From Oscillospiraceae bacterium (GTDB lineage: Bacteria; Bacillota; Clostridia; Oscillospirales; Ruminococcaceae), in NCBI GenBank assembly GCA_021199795.1, contig JAJQHJ010000024.1, positions 1-64,000 on the forward strand: DNA of 64,000 bases, read 5' to 3'. The position numbers and the translations under genes were made by a program. Positions 16,601-25,811 of this stretch are shown piece after piece (the stretch's first letter is position 1; each line of letters begins with the position of its first letter). The notes under the pieces are model-generated. The model had not been told where the DNA came from, searched no databases, and was given only the letters and a program-made list of their open reading frames with translations.

Positions 16601-17677
16601 ATGCGGCGTAAAAGAGCGAACATACTCACGGTTGTTATACTTGCTGCTGTATTGGCTGTTTTTGTTGCAGTTTTCATTAAATTAAATCCGGGGTTGCTTT
16701 ATAAGAGCAACAGTGGAGTGCCAGGCACTGTAAATGATTCAACAGATGATTACGTTGAGGAGTCGGTTGACAGCGTTGTTGACAGTCCTACCTATGATAT
16801 TATCGAAGATGAAGACAGTGAGTACGAAGCCGAGGCAATTTCTGAAACCTACGATTCTCAGGACGAGACAAGCTCAGAGAGTGAGAGGCTGACAGGCGTC
16901 CTGAATATCTTGTTTTTGGGAACAGATGAACGAAGCGATGATTATTCGGAAAATGCTCGTTCCGACTCAATGATGGTGCTGAGTCTTGATTTCGATAATT
17001 GCACTGCAAAGCTCGTGAGCTTTGAGAGAGGAATGGGCGTGCCTATTCTGAGTGAGCTTTATGAGGGGGAATACGACTGGTTGACACACTGCTTCAGATA
17101 TGGCGGCGCAAGCCTTGTTCTGAAAGAACTTCAGGAGTGCTTCTCGCTTGACGTCAACTATTATTTCCGGGCTAACTTTGATTCGTTCGCTGAAATCATC
17201 GAGCTGGTCGGCGGAGTCGATATTGATTTAACCGAGGCGGAAGCCGAATACATAAATGCGGCATTGAATCTGGAGGGTGAAGACGCCCTGCAGGAGGGCA
17301 TGAACCACCTGAACGGTGAAGAAGCACTGTCCTATTCCCGTTGCAGACAAATTGACAGTGACTGGCACAGAATTGAACGCCAGCGCAACGTGATACAGGC
17401 GTGCACCGATAATATTTCGGCACTCGATTCCGACGAACGCTTTGAGGTTTGCCTTAAGATATTCTCGTTGCTACTGACAAATATGGACAGCGAACTTCTA
17501 TTACAAATGGAAACACAGCTTTCCGATTTTGTAGGAGTGCAGATGGATCAGATGACCATCCCGGCGGAGGGAACCTATACCTCCATGATCGGCATGGGCG
17601 GCAGAAGCATGTTCGCCCCCGACTTTGAAGAGAACTCAAGGATTTTACATGAGTTTTTGTATGGGGATGAAGAATAA
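16601..17677 (+). CDS. LytR-CpsA-Psr (LCP) family glycopolymer ligase
   Basis: The 358-aa protein has an N-terminal membrane anchor (about residues 7-28), a Glu/Asp/Ser-rich stalk and an LCP domain from about residue 100 (LNILFLGTDERSDD, ARSDSMMVLSLDF, LVGGVDIDL, LSYSRCRQIDSDWHRIERQRNVI). LCP proteins transfer undecaprenyl-linked polymers to peptidoglycan, so the polysaccharide is probably wall-attached. Located third in the EPS operon with the kinase module. Confidence 0.92.
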   Translation: MRRKRANILTVVILAAVLAVFVAVFIKLNPGLLYKSNSGVPGTVNDSTDDYVEESVDSVVDSPTYDIIEDEDSEYEAEAISETYDSQDETSSESERLTGVLNILFLGTDERSDDYSENARSDSMMVLSLDFDNCTAKLVSFERGMGVPILSELYEGEYDWLTHCFRYGGASLVLKELQECFSLDVNYYFRANFDSFAEIIELVGGVDIDLTEAEAEYINAALNLEGEDALQEGMNHLNGEEALSYSRCRQIDSDWHRIERQRNVIQACTDNISALDSDERFEVCLKIFSLLLTNMDSELLLQMETQLSDFVGVQMDQMTIPAEGTYTSMIGMGGRSMFAPDFEENSRILHEFLYGDEE

Positions 17678-17710
17678 TTGGAATGTGGAGAGAGTAAAAA
17701 GGGTGTGGAT

Positions 17711-19204
17711 ATGAAAGATACTCAGAATAGCAAAAATTTAAGAAGCTCGTCCAGATCGGAAGATGTATTTAAAAATGATGAAAATAAGCGAGAAAGATTC
17801 CAAAGATTACAGGACTTGAAAGGAGTTATTCGTAAGGTAGAGGGCTTTTTAGAGCTTTTTGTTCTCTCCGTTATATACTATACAATTTGGAAAAGCTTTT
17901 ACCGCACTGAAGATACCCCATTCTTCTATGGGTATGGGAAGATAGTACTAGTGTTAGTTTATGCTGCTTTGTTGTTCTTGATTTTTTATATGTGTGATAG
18001 CTTCAAATATGGTCATCGTAAGTTATCTGAGGTTGTGATTTCACAATGGATATCGGTGATAATAGTTGACTTTATTACATATTTCCAACTGTGTTTGATA
18101 AATACAAAGCTAATCAGTCTTATTCCGATGCTTTTGATTCTCATTATAGATGGGATTGTTACTTTATGTTGTTCAGCTGTTTTTACAAGTATTTACCATA
18201 ATATTTATGTCCCAAAGAATATGGTGATGATATATGGCGATGAGAAAGCAGTAGATTTAAAGTTTAAAATGGATGAAAGACCGGACAAGTATTGTGTTAC
18301 AAAGGTAGTTTCTTATACGGTTGGTTTTGAGCGGCTTAAAGATGAGATTACCAATCATGATGCTGTTGTCATTAGTGGCGTCCCTGCACAAATAAGGAAT
18401 GACCTTTTGAAATACTGCTATGCGAACGAAATAAGGACTTATGTTGCGCCGAATGTATCTGATATTATCATGCTCGGTGGTGAGACAATTAATCTATTTG
18501 ACACTCCATTATATTTAGTTAAAGGAAATGGACTTAACCCGGTGCAGAGATTCTTTAAACGGACAATGGATCTTTTATTGTGTCTCATTGCTCTTATTCC
18601 TGCACTGCCTATCATGGGTATTGTAGCTTTGGCTATTAAGTTGGATGATCATGGACCGGTGTTTTACAGGCAAGAGAGAGTAACAAAAAATGGCAAAGTA
18701 TTTGACATACTGAAATTCAGGAGCATGGTTGTTGATGCAGGCAAGATTGCGGTAGATCTGGCATCAGAGAGTGATCCGAGAATTACTAGAGTCGGTAGGG
18801 TGATTCGCGCAACGCGCTTAGACGAGTTACCTCAAATATTGAATATATTGAAAGGTGATATGAGTTGGGTGGGACCGAGACCAGAGCAGGTGTCATATAC
18901 AGAAGAGTTTATAAGAGAGATGCCCGAATATGCCTTGAGGATGAAAGTTAAGGGCGGGTTAACTGGCTATGCGCAGATTTATGGAAAATACAACACTTCG
19001 CCTTATGACAAAGCGAAACTAGATTTGATGTACATTGAAAATTATTCATTTTTCCTCGATATAAAACTGATATTTATGACTTTACAGACTGTGTTTAAAA
19101 AAGATAGCACAGAAGGAATTGATGTAGCTAAACAGCGTGAAGAAATGCGTAAACATCTTATCGAGGAAGAAACCGAGGCAGATGCTGATGCAGTAAAAGT
19201 ATGA
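17711..19204 (+). CDS. Polyprenyl-phosphate sugar phosphotransferase (long, multi-TM type)
   Basis: The 497-aa protein has several N-terminal membrane helices, a CoA-binding-like middle region and a C-terminal bacterial sugar transferase domain (FFKRTMDLLLCLIALIP, DHGPVFYRQERVTKNGKVFDILKFRSM, DELPQILNILKGDMSWVGPRPEQ). It should start the repeat unit by moving sugar-1-phosphate to undecaprenyl phosphate. ATG 17711 is preferred over an in-frame TTG at 17678 directly after the previous stop, because AAAGGG lies just upstream. A second priming enzyme is encoded at 19410, which is unusual. Confidence 0.88.
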   Translation: MKDTQNSKNLRSSSRSEDVFKNDENKRERFQRLQDLKGVIRKVEGFLELFVLSVIYYTIWKSFYRTEDTPFFYGYGKIVLVLVYAALLFLIFYMCDSFKYGHRKLSEVVISQWISVIIVDFITYFQLCLINTKLISLIPMLLILIIDGIVTLCCSAVFTSIYHNIYVPKNMVMIYGDEKAVDLKFKMDERPDKYCVTKVVSYTVGFERLKDEITNHDAVVISGVPAQIRNDLLKYCYANEIRTYVAPNVSDIIMLGGETINLFDTPLYLVKGNGLNPVQRFFKRTMDLLLCLIALIPALPIMGIVALAIKLDDHGPVFYRQERVTKNGKVFDILKFRSMVVDAGKIAVDLASESDPRITRVGRVIRATRLDELPQILNILKGDMSWVGPRPEQVSYTEEFIREMPEYALRMKVKGGLTGYAQIYGKYNTSPYDKAKLDLMYIENYSFFLDIKLIFMTLQTVFKKDSTEGIDVAKQREEMRKHLIEEETEADADAVKV

Positions 19205-19234
19205 ACGATATTTAAATAAACAGAGGAACAAGAA

Positions 19235-19369
19235 GTGGAAGATTCGGTATTAGTAAGTGTGATAATGCCTACATATAACTGTGAAAAATTTATTGGTGAG
19301 TCAATCGAATCGGTTATATCACAAAGTGAAAAGAATTGGGAAATTCAGATAAAAGTTGGCATAGGGTGA
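19235..19369 (+). pseudogene. Truncated family 2 glycosyltransferase remnant (44 codons)
   Basis: GTG 19235 with GAGG upstream starts a typical GT2 N-terminus (VSVIMPTYNCEKFIGESIESVISQ), but after NWE the family pattern stops and a stop codon follows. The next recognisable sequence is the sugar transferase in another frame. This looks like a deletion or recombination scar that removed a whole glycosyltransferase. Confidence 0.75.
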
Positions 19370-19409
19370 AGAAAACGGTGTACTTGGTTTTTTCAAACGC
19401 ATTATTGAT

Positions 19410-20003
19410 GTGGTGCTTTCCGGTCTTGGGCTGATTATTCTGGCGATTCCAATGGGAATCGTGATGATTGCAATAAAAATAGAAGACCCCGGTCCTGCAA
19501 TCTTCAAGCAGAAACGTGTGGGGGTTCATAAATCCTATTTTTCGCTTTATAAATTTCGTAGCATGAAAGTAGCGACTCCGGATATTCCCACACATTTGAT
19601 GGAGAACCCGGAGCAGTACATAACAAAGGTCGGGAAGCTTATCCGGAAAACAAGCATAGATGAGCTTCCGCAGATGTGGAATATCTTTAAAGGTGATATG
19701 AGCATAATTGGTCCGCGCCCGGCTCTCTGGAATCAGGATGACTTGATTGCCGAGAGAGACAAGTATGGAGCGAATGACGTGAAGCCTGGGTTGACCGGTT
19801 GGGCGCAGATTAATGGTCGGGACGAGCTTGAGATTCCTGTCAAGGCCAAGCTGGATGGTGACTATGTCAAGCGTATGGGCTTTCGGATGGATTTGAGATG
19901 TTTCTTTGGTTCTATCTCCGCAGTGCTTAGAGAAGATGGCGTTGTTGAAGGTGGAACTGGAGAGATGAAGAAGAAAGAGGAAGCGAAGGTCGGGAAAGAG
20001 TAA
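19410..20003 (+). CDS. Short-type undecaprenyl-phosphate sugar transferase, N-terminus uncertain
   Basis: The sequence matches WcaJ/PglC-type priming transferases: one membrane hairpin (VVLSGLGLIILAIPMGIVMI), DPGPAIFKQKRVG, FRSM, SIDELPQMWNIFKGDMSIIGPRP, GLTGWAQINGRDEL. The open frame reaches back to 19365 and codes GFFKRIID, normal for the family N-terminus, but contains no ATG; the first start codon is GTG 19410. The true start seems lost at the junction with the GT2 remnant. Expression is uncertain. If active it duplicates the role of the enzyme at 17711. Confidence 0.8.
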   Translation: MVLSGLGLIILAIPMGIVMIAIKIEDPGPAIFKQKRVGVHKSYFSLYKFRSMKVATPDIPTHLMENPEQYITKVGKLIRKTSIDELPQMWNIFKGDMSIIGPRPALWNQDDLIAERDKYGANDVKPGLTGWAQINGRDELEIPVKAKLDGDYVKRMGFRMDLRCFFGSISAVLREDGVVEGGTGEMKKKEEAKVGKE

Positions 20004-20008
20004 GCATA

Positions 20009-20854
20009 ATGGGCTTTTCAGTATTGATGTCTGTATATCAGAAAGAAAAACCTGATTATCTTGATAGGGCATTAAAAAGCAATCTGGATGACCAAACACT
20101 CCAACCGAATCAGTTCGTCCTTGTATGTGATGGCCCGTTAAACCCTGCATTGGATGCTGTGATTCAGAAATATGAGGAGAAGTATCCTGCAGTTTTTGAA
20201 ACTCACAGGTTAGAAAAGAACGGTGGTCTTGGAAAAGCTCTAAACTATGGTTTGCAGTTCTGCAAATATGAACTGGTAGCAAGGTCGGACAGCGATGATG
20301 TCTGCTTACCAGATAGATTTAAAAAGCAGCTTATGTATATGGAAAGTCATCCAGAAGTTTCAGCATCCAGCGGAACAATAGATGAGTTTGACACAGATTA
20401 TAATCAACCGCAGCGTGTAAAGCACATGCCCTTAACGAATAAGGACATTTTGGAGTATACGAAGAAGCGAAATCCGCTTAACCACATGGCTACAGTTTTT
20501 CGGAAAAGTGATGTTATTGAAGTTGGCTCCTATCAGCAGATTCAGTACTTAGAGGATTATTATCTGTGGGTGCGGTTGCTCGCCGCTGGAAAGAAGCTGG
20601 GCAATCTTGATGATCTGTTGGTACATGCCTGTGTAGGAAACGGCATGGTGGAGCGCCGGGGTGACAAGAGACACATCGAGGGCTGGTCGCAGGTGGACAA
20701 GTACATGATTAAACATGGAATGCTGTCACAGAGGCAGCATATTGTGAATATCGGAAAACTGTGGATATGGTGTCATGTGCCAGGAAAGGTTAGAACGATG
20801 ATATACGAAAAAGCACTGAGAAAAGAGATTAAGAGCACGAAAGGGATAATATGA
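20009..20854 (+). CDS. Family 2 glycosyltransferase
   Basis: The 281-aa protein has a GT-A fold N-terminus (FSVLMSVYQKEKPDYLDRALKSN), a DxD-type element ARSDSDDVCLPDRF, and a later LEDYYLWVRLLAAG block, the pattern of EpsE/AmsE-like EPS glycosyltransferases. Donor and acceptor sugars cannot be read from the sequence. It starts 5 bp after the previous stop and overlaps the next gene by 4 bp. Confidence 0.9.
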   Translation: MGFSVLMSVYQKEKPDYLDRALKSNLDDQTLQPNQFVLVCDGPLNPALDAVIQKYEEKYPAVFETHRLEKNGGLGKALNYGLQFCKYELVARSDSDDVCLPDRFKKQLMYMESHPEVSASSGTIDEFDTDYNQPQRVKHMPLTNKDILEYTKKRNPLNHMATVFRKSDVIEVGSYQQIQYLEDYYLWVRLLAAGKKLGNLDDLLVHACVGNGMVERRGDKRHIEGWSQVDKYMIKHGMLSQRQHIVNIGKLWIWCHVPGKVRTMIYEKALRKEIKSTKGII

Positions 20855-21930
20855 AGATAGGCATTCTTACATACTATGGTGTGCATAATTACGGCGCAGT
20901 ACTTCAAGCGAACGCTCTAAAAAAGGTTTTACAACAAGAAGGACATGAGGTTACTTTCCTTACATTTACCCGTAATTATGATATGACACCATCTAAACAG
21001 GTGAATAAATATAAAATTGGTTTAGGTAGCATTGGCTTTTATATCAAATATCTGACTGAAAAGGGTCTGGGAAATATCACTTTCAATTTGAAAAAATCAA
21101 ATGCTTTGAAGAAATTCAGAAGTGAATATATTCCATTATTCGGACGATATTCAGATTTTGATGGCGATGCAATTATTATCGGTTCGGATGAGGTTTTTAG
21201 TGTTGATGTTGGTGTTAATTCCTTTTTATTCGGTCATGGGCTGCCTTGTTCAAAGGTTATAAGTTATGCGGGGTGTTTTGGCTCAACAACTGCGAAATAT
21301 CTGGATGCTCATAATTTAAACGAACTTGTGGCCTCCGGGTTTCGCAAGATGGACTCGATAAGTGTGAGGGATAAAAACTCGCAGGATATAGTAAGAGAAG
21401 TTTCTGGAATAGAAGCGGATTTAGTTTGCGATCCGGTCATTCTTTATGGTTATAAAACGGAGATGGAATCAGATAAACCGTCAATAGGTGATTACGTTAT
21501 TGTATATTCCTACGACAAGAACATGAACTCTGCAAATGAAATTTCAGCCATACGAGATTTTGCAAAAGAGAGAAAATGTAAAATCGTATCAGTTGGGATG
21601 TATCACAAATGGTGTGATAGGAATGAAGTTGCTTCACCTATCGGAATGGTTACATGGATTCGGAATGCAAAATATGTGATTACGGACACATTCCATGGCG
21701 CAGTTGTTTCACTGCTTTGTAATACCCCTATGGTTGTGAAGATAAGGGGAAATACCAACAAGCTGGAATTCCTACTCTCAGAATATGGTTTGACAGATCG
21801 TATTGTTGAGAGTCTGAATCAGATAGATAGTGTTGTTGAACAAGATATTGATTTTAACACAGTGAATCAAAAAATAGCAGAACGAAGAAGTGCATCTTTA
21901 AACTTCCTGAAAGAAGCGTTGGAGAGCTAA
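20851..21930 (+). CDS. Polysaccharide pyruvyl transferase family protein
   Basis: The 359-aa protein has the family N-terminus ILTYYGVHNYGAVLQANAL and the later block VITDTFHGAVVSLLCNTP. Members add ketal pyruvate to sugars of EPS. In many gut Firmicutes it is paired with an iron-sulphur FrhB-like protein, as here; the reason for the pairing is unknown. ATGA overlap with the previous gene points to coupled translation. Confidence 0.88.
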   Translation: MKIGILTYYGVHNYGAVLQANALKKVLQQEGHEVTFLTFTRNYDMTPSKQVNKYKIGLGSIGFYIKYLTEKGLGNITFNLKKSNALKKFRSEYIPLFGRYSDFDGDAIIIGSDEVFSVDVGVNSFLFGHGLPCSKVISYAGCFGSTTAKYLDAHNLNELVASGFRKMDSISVRDKNSQDIVREVSGIEADLVCDPVILYGYKTEMESDKPSIGDYVIVYSYDKNMNSANEISAIRDFAKERKCKIVSVGMYHKWCDRNEVASPIGMVTWIRNAKYVITDTFHGAVVSLLCNTPMVVKIRGNTNKLEFLLSEYGLTDRIVESLNQIDSVVEQDIDFNTVNQKIAERRSASLNFLKEALES

Positions 21931-23132
21931 ATGATAAAAGTTGATTACGAAAACTGCACCGGCTGCGGTGCGTGTGTTCAGAAATGCCCAAAAAATTGCA
22001 TAAGCTGGAAAGAAGAAAAACTAGGATTTCTCTATCCGACTATAGATGAAGAAAAGTGTATCAACTGTAATATCTGTGCCTCATCTTGTCCAATTGAATT
22101 AAATAATTTAGTTGTTGATGATTATGCAGAACAAGAGGTTTTTGCAGCTATCAACAATAAAGAGGACATTTTAAAACAAAGTTCAAGCGGTGGAGTTTTT
22201 CCTGCTATATCAGAATGGATTCTTGCTCAAGCTGGGGTTGTTTATGGTTGTGCCTATAATGAGGACATGCAGCCATTGGGAGTTCGTATCAATAAACAAC
22301 AGGACATGTATAGGTTGCAGGGGTCAAAATATGTACAGTGTGATACGTCAAACTCATTTGCTCTTGTTGAGAAAGATTTAAAGACCGACTTATTGGTTCT
22401 TTATAGTGGGACGCCTTGTATGATTGCTGGCTTGAGGTCATTTCTCAAAAAAGAGTATGATAATCTTTTTTGTATCGATTTAGTGTGTCACGGAGTAGCA
22501 TCGAGTAAGTATTTCCTTGATTACTTGCATGGACTAGAATCTGAGATAAAAGGAACTATCAGGGATATTAAGTTTAGAGATAAAAGCTATAACGGGTGGA
22601 GCCTTTCCGGAACTTACTCTGGAAAATATTTTGAAACAGACAGGTCGTTCAAAAAGCATTTAAATTATTATGATAGCTATTATTACTCTTATTTTTTGTC
22701 TGGGGAGATATATAGATCATCTTGTTATACTTGCAAGTACGCCCAGCTTTCTCGGATTGGAGATTTTACCTTAGGTGATCTTTGGGGGCAGAAGGTTTGA
22801 AATTACCATTTGACGTTCGAAATGGGTGTTCATTGGTATTGATTAATTCGCAGAAGGCGGCCGACATAATGGGATTACTCGATTTAACATGTGAAAAGAT
22901 AATGGTTCAACAAGCCGTTGAATATAATGCTCAACTTAACCATCCGTCGGAATACAAGGAATGTCGAGAAACAAGAGCGGCGGAATACGATAATTTTGAT
23001 TATTCGGCCATTAAAAAGACATTTGAAAAGACACATTTAAAGAAAAACTTACTAGGTAGGGTCAAATATATTGTTCCTACACCGCTAAGACGAATCTTAT
23101 TAAAAATACGTTATTATAAGCATGGGAGTTAA
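21931..23132 (+). pseudogene. Ferredoxin/FrhB-like (F420 hydrogenase beta subunit family) gene, frameshifted at a G5 run
   Basis: The N-terminal part codes for two 4Fe-4S clusters (CTGCGACVQKCPKNC and CINCNICASSCP) and an FrhB/FdhB domain. The frame ends at TGA 22798 just after DFTLGDLWGQKV. The missing C-terminus (RNGCSLVLINSQKAADIM) continues in another frame to 23132. Adding one G to the GGGGG at 22784-22788 joins both parts into one protein of about 400 aa. It is therefore either phase-off, decayed or a sequencing slip. It partners the pyruvyl transferase gene. Confidence 0.85.
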
Positions 23133-23139
23133 TTTATTT

Positions 23140-24429
23140 ATGCATCCAAGAGTTGTGATTGTCGGTACTGTACCATATAATGTTCGCTCATCATCTAGAG
23201 CGTTTGATGCGTATTTTCATTTTTGGAAAAAGGATAATCTGGCTCAGATTTTCTCAAATCCGAAGAAGCCTTGTAAGGGGCACTGTAGTACCTTTTTCCA
23301 GATTACAGATCATAGAATTCTAAAAAGATGGTTTTCAAATGTAGATACTGGCATTGTTTATTATGACAGAGAACTAGGAGAATCTTGGGATAATAGTGAG
23401 TATGAAGTTGGAAAAATAATCAAGAAGGCTTATAAGTTAGGTGGAAAGCGAACCGCTTTTACTCATTTGGCACGTGGTTTATTGTGGCGGAAACGATTTT
23501 GGTGTACAGATAAACTAAATGAGTGGCTTGATGAGTTTAACCCTGAATGCGTTTTTTTAGCTTTCTCTAACGACTACTTTATCAATGAAATTGCGCTCTA
23601 TGTATCAAAAAGATACAACATTCCAATGGTATCATGTATAGGAGACGATTATTACTTTAATTGGCGAGTTACACTTAATCCATTTTATAATCTTTATATG
23701 ATTACATATCGCTCATTAATCCGAAAGGTACTTAGTGTTAAAGGAAGCGCAATCTATATTAGTGATAAAATTCGAGATAAATATAATAAAGAATTCTCTA
23801 TGAATGGTGAAACGGTATATTTATCTTCTACTGTAAAAAGACGTGTATTTTCACTGATTAAACAAGATAGACCTGTTATAACTTATTTCGGAAATGTACG
23901 TATAGGACGTAATCAATCTCTATGTGATATAGCGAATGCCCTAGGAGAATATAATGCGGATTACCGCATTGAGGTCTATTCTAATGAGCAAGATGAGTCA
24001 TATATTAGCATACTTAAGAAAAATCCATTCATTATATTCGGCGGTTCCATACCATATGAGCAAGTCCAAGAGCGTATGAGCAATAGTGATATTACACTTG
24101 TGGTAGAAGGATTCGAAAAGTCAGATGTTGATATTTCAAGATATTCTCTTTCAACGAAAGCAGCAGATGCATTGGCGAGTGGATCAATTATTTTAACATA
24201 TGGCTCAATCGAGTGTGGAATAATTGAGTACATGAAAAATACTGGCGCATCAGCTGTGTGTACGAGTAGAACTGAACTCTTACCTACCATACGAGAATTA
24301 TTTAATAATGAAACGCTCCAGAAGATTTATTATGATCAGGCTGTTGTGATGACTAAAAAAAATCACACGTTAGAGCGTAGTTGTGCTGTTGCTGAGAAAG
24401 TGTTCAGAAGAGCAATGGAAGAGAAGTAG
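23140..24429 (+). CDS. Glycosyltransferase (GT-B, family 4-like)
   Basis: The 429-aa protein begins RVVIVGTVPYNVRSSSRAFD and has a C-terminal region with ITYFGNVRIGRN, FGGSIPYEQVQERM and STKAADALASGSIILTYG, the pattern of GT-B enzymes that bind a nucleotide sugar in the C-terminal half. Substrate unknown. ATG 23140 is chosen since GGGAG at 23124-23128 is well spaced; an ATG at 23122 overlaps the end of the preceding frameshifted gene. Confidence 0.8.
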   Translation: MHPRVVIVGTVPYNVRSSSRAFDAYFHFWKKDNLAQIFSNPKKPCKGHCSTFFQITDHRILKRWFSNVDTGIVYYDRELGESWDNSEYEVGKIIKKAYKLGGKRTAFTHLARGLLWRKRFWCTDKLNEWLDEFNPECVFLAFSNDYFINEIALYVSKRYNIPMVSCIGDDYYFNWRVTLNPFYNLYMITYRSLIRKVLSVKGSAIYISDKIRDKYNKEFSMNGETVYLSSTVKRRVFSLIKQDRPVITYFGNVRIGRNQSLCDIANALGEYNADYRIEVYSNEQDESYISILKKNPFIIFGGSIPYEQVQERMSNSDITLVVEGFEKSDVDISRYSLSTKAADALASGSIILTYGSIECGIIEYMKNTGASAVCTSRTELLPTIRELFNNETLQKIYYDQAVVMTKKNHTLERSCAVAEKVFRRAMEEK

Positions 24430-24433
24430 AGAT

Positions 24434-25235
24434 ATGTTAGAAAATCAGATGACTATGCTCATAATGTCATGCGATAGCTTTTCAGATTTATGGGATGTTC
24501 ACGTTCAATTACTAGAAAAATATTGGTCAGATCGAGGCATTAAGACCTTTATTGTTACAGATAAAGATAGTGACAAGCAATATGATAATGTTACCGTTTT
24601 AGCTGCTGGTGAGGATAAGGAATGGTCAGAACGTTTAAAATTTGCTCTTCAACAGGTGACGACCGAATATGTATTTTTTACATTAGATGACTATTTCTTG
24701 ATAGAGCCTGTCTCAAATAAGAAGATAGATAATTTGCTTAATGTCATGCAGAGCGAGGACTATGATTATTTGCGATTATATTTGCGCCCAAAATGTCCAC
24801 GTAGTGCAAAAAAAAAGAATTTACGGTGAATTTTATGAGATAAATACTCGTGATAGATATAGCGTTAATCTGTATGCAGGAATATGGAAAAAGCAATTTA
24901 TGGAAGCCGCCATTCGTGAACCGAAAAACGCATGGCAATTCGAGGTGTCGTTGACCCACGTTGCGACTGAACTAGGAGCAAAGTGTGCGATGAGTAATAA
25001 CAATGAGTTTAAGATACTTGATGTTGTTCGCAAAGGCAAGTTGTTACATAAATCTGCAAGGTATCTAAAAAAACGTAATCTCTATCACGGCAATCGACCA
25101 GTTATAAGCATGTGGTACGAGATTAAGCTTGGAGTTCGCACCTGGGGTATACGACTAATGCCCAAAGGCATTACAAAACTGGTACGAAATATAATGATAA
25201 AAATGGGACATCATTATTATAGCCAGGACACATAA
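24434..25235 (+). pseudogene. Glycosyltransferase-like gene frameshifted at an A9 run
   Basis: The first frame (24434-24829) gives MTMLIMSCDSFSDLWDVHV and FFTLDDYFLIEPV, a nucleotide-diphospho-sugar transferase-like start, and breaks at nine A (24808-24816). The continuation YGEFYEINTRDRYSVNLYAG runs in another frame to 25235. Removing one A restores a single protein of about 266 aa. A9 is also prone to transcriptional slippage, so some full product could still be made. Confidence 0.8.
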
Positions 25236-25290
25236 GATTAGTATAAATGATTTTACCTTTTATTAAAGAAGATTGGGAGAAGCAATTATT

Positions 25291-25795
25291 ATGAGTGGAG
25301 CCGTTGAAGTTAGAAATAAAAATGTTGATATACTTCGAGGTATTGCCATGCTCATGGTTATCTTAGGCCATACCATGACTGGCTACACTGAAAACTCACA
25401 GGATACCCTCCTGTTTAATATCATTTGGACATTGCAGATGCCACTATTCATCCTTATTTCTGGATATGTGACTAAGTACAGCAGGGGGTAGATACTCTAT
25501 CAGGATTGTGGAAATACATTGGTCGTAAGACGCTGTCTTATCTTTTACCTTGGGCAGTATGGTCATTCTTAATCCGCGGCGTTATCTTCAGGCAGTCTTT
25601 GTATTTGAATGTCGGATGGTTGGTTTCTGCTTGAACCTTTTGAAACTGGGTGTAACGCCAGAGTTTGAAGCGGCGATTGGTGTGATGTTGGTGCTTGGAA
25701 ATTATGTTTTGGCAGTTTTATTGACATGCCTTGTGACTTTGCTGATATGGCAGAATGGAATCGTTAAAAGATATGCGCTTGGAAAAGCTAAGTGA
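25291..25795 (+). pseudogene. Acyltransferase family 3 pseudogene, G5 frameshift plus deletion
   Basis: The first 66 residues match acyltransferase 3 (NVDILRGIAMLMVILGHTMTGYT and QMPLFILISGYVTKY) and stop at TAG 25489 after GGGGG (25484-25488). One extra G extends the frame for about 48 family-like residues (KYIGRKTLSYLLPWAVW) to a TGA at 25632. A C-terminal membrane segment (GNYVLAVLLTCLVTLLIWQ) follows in a third frame. Most of the middle of a roughly 340-aa protein is missing. Such enzymes O-acetylate EPS sugars. Confidence 0.85.
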
Positions 25796-25811
25796 TGTGG
25801 AGGAATTAAGC

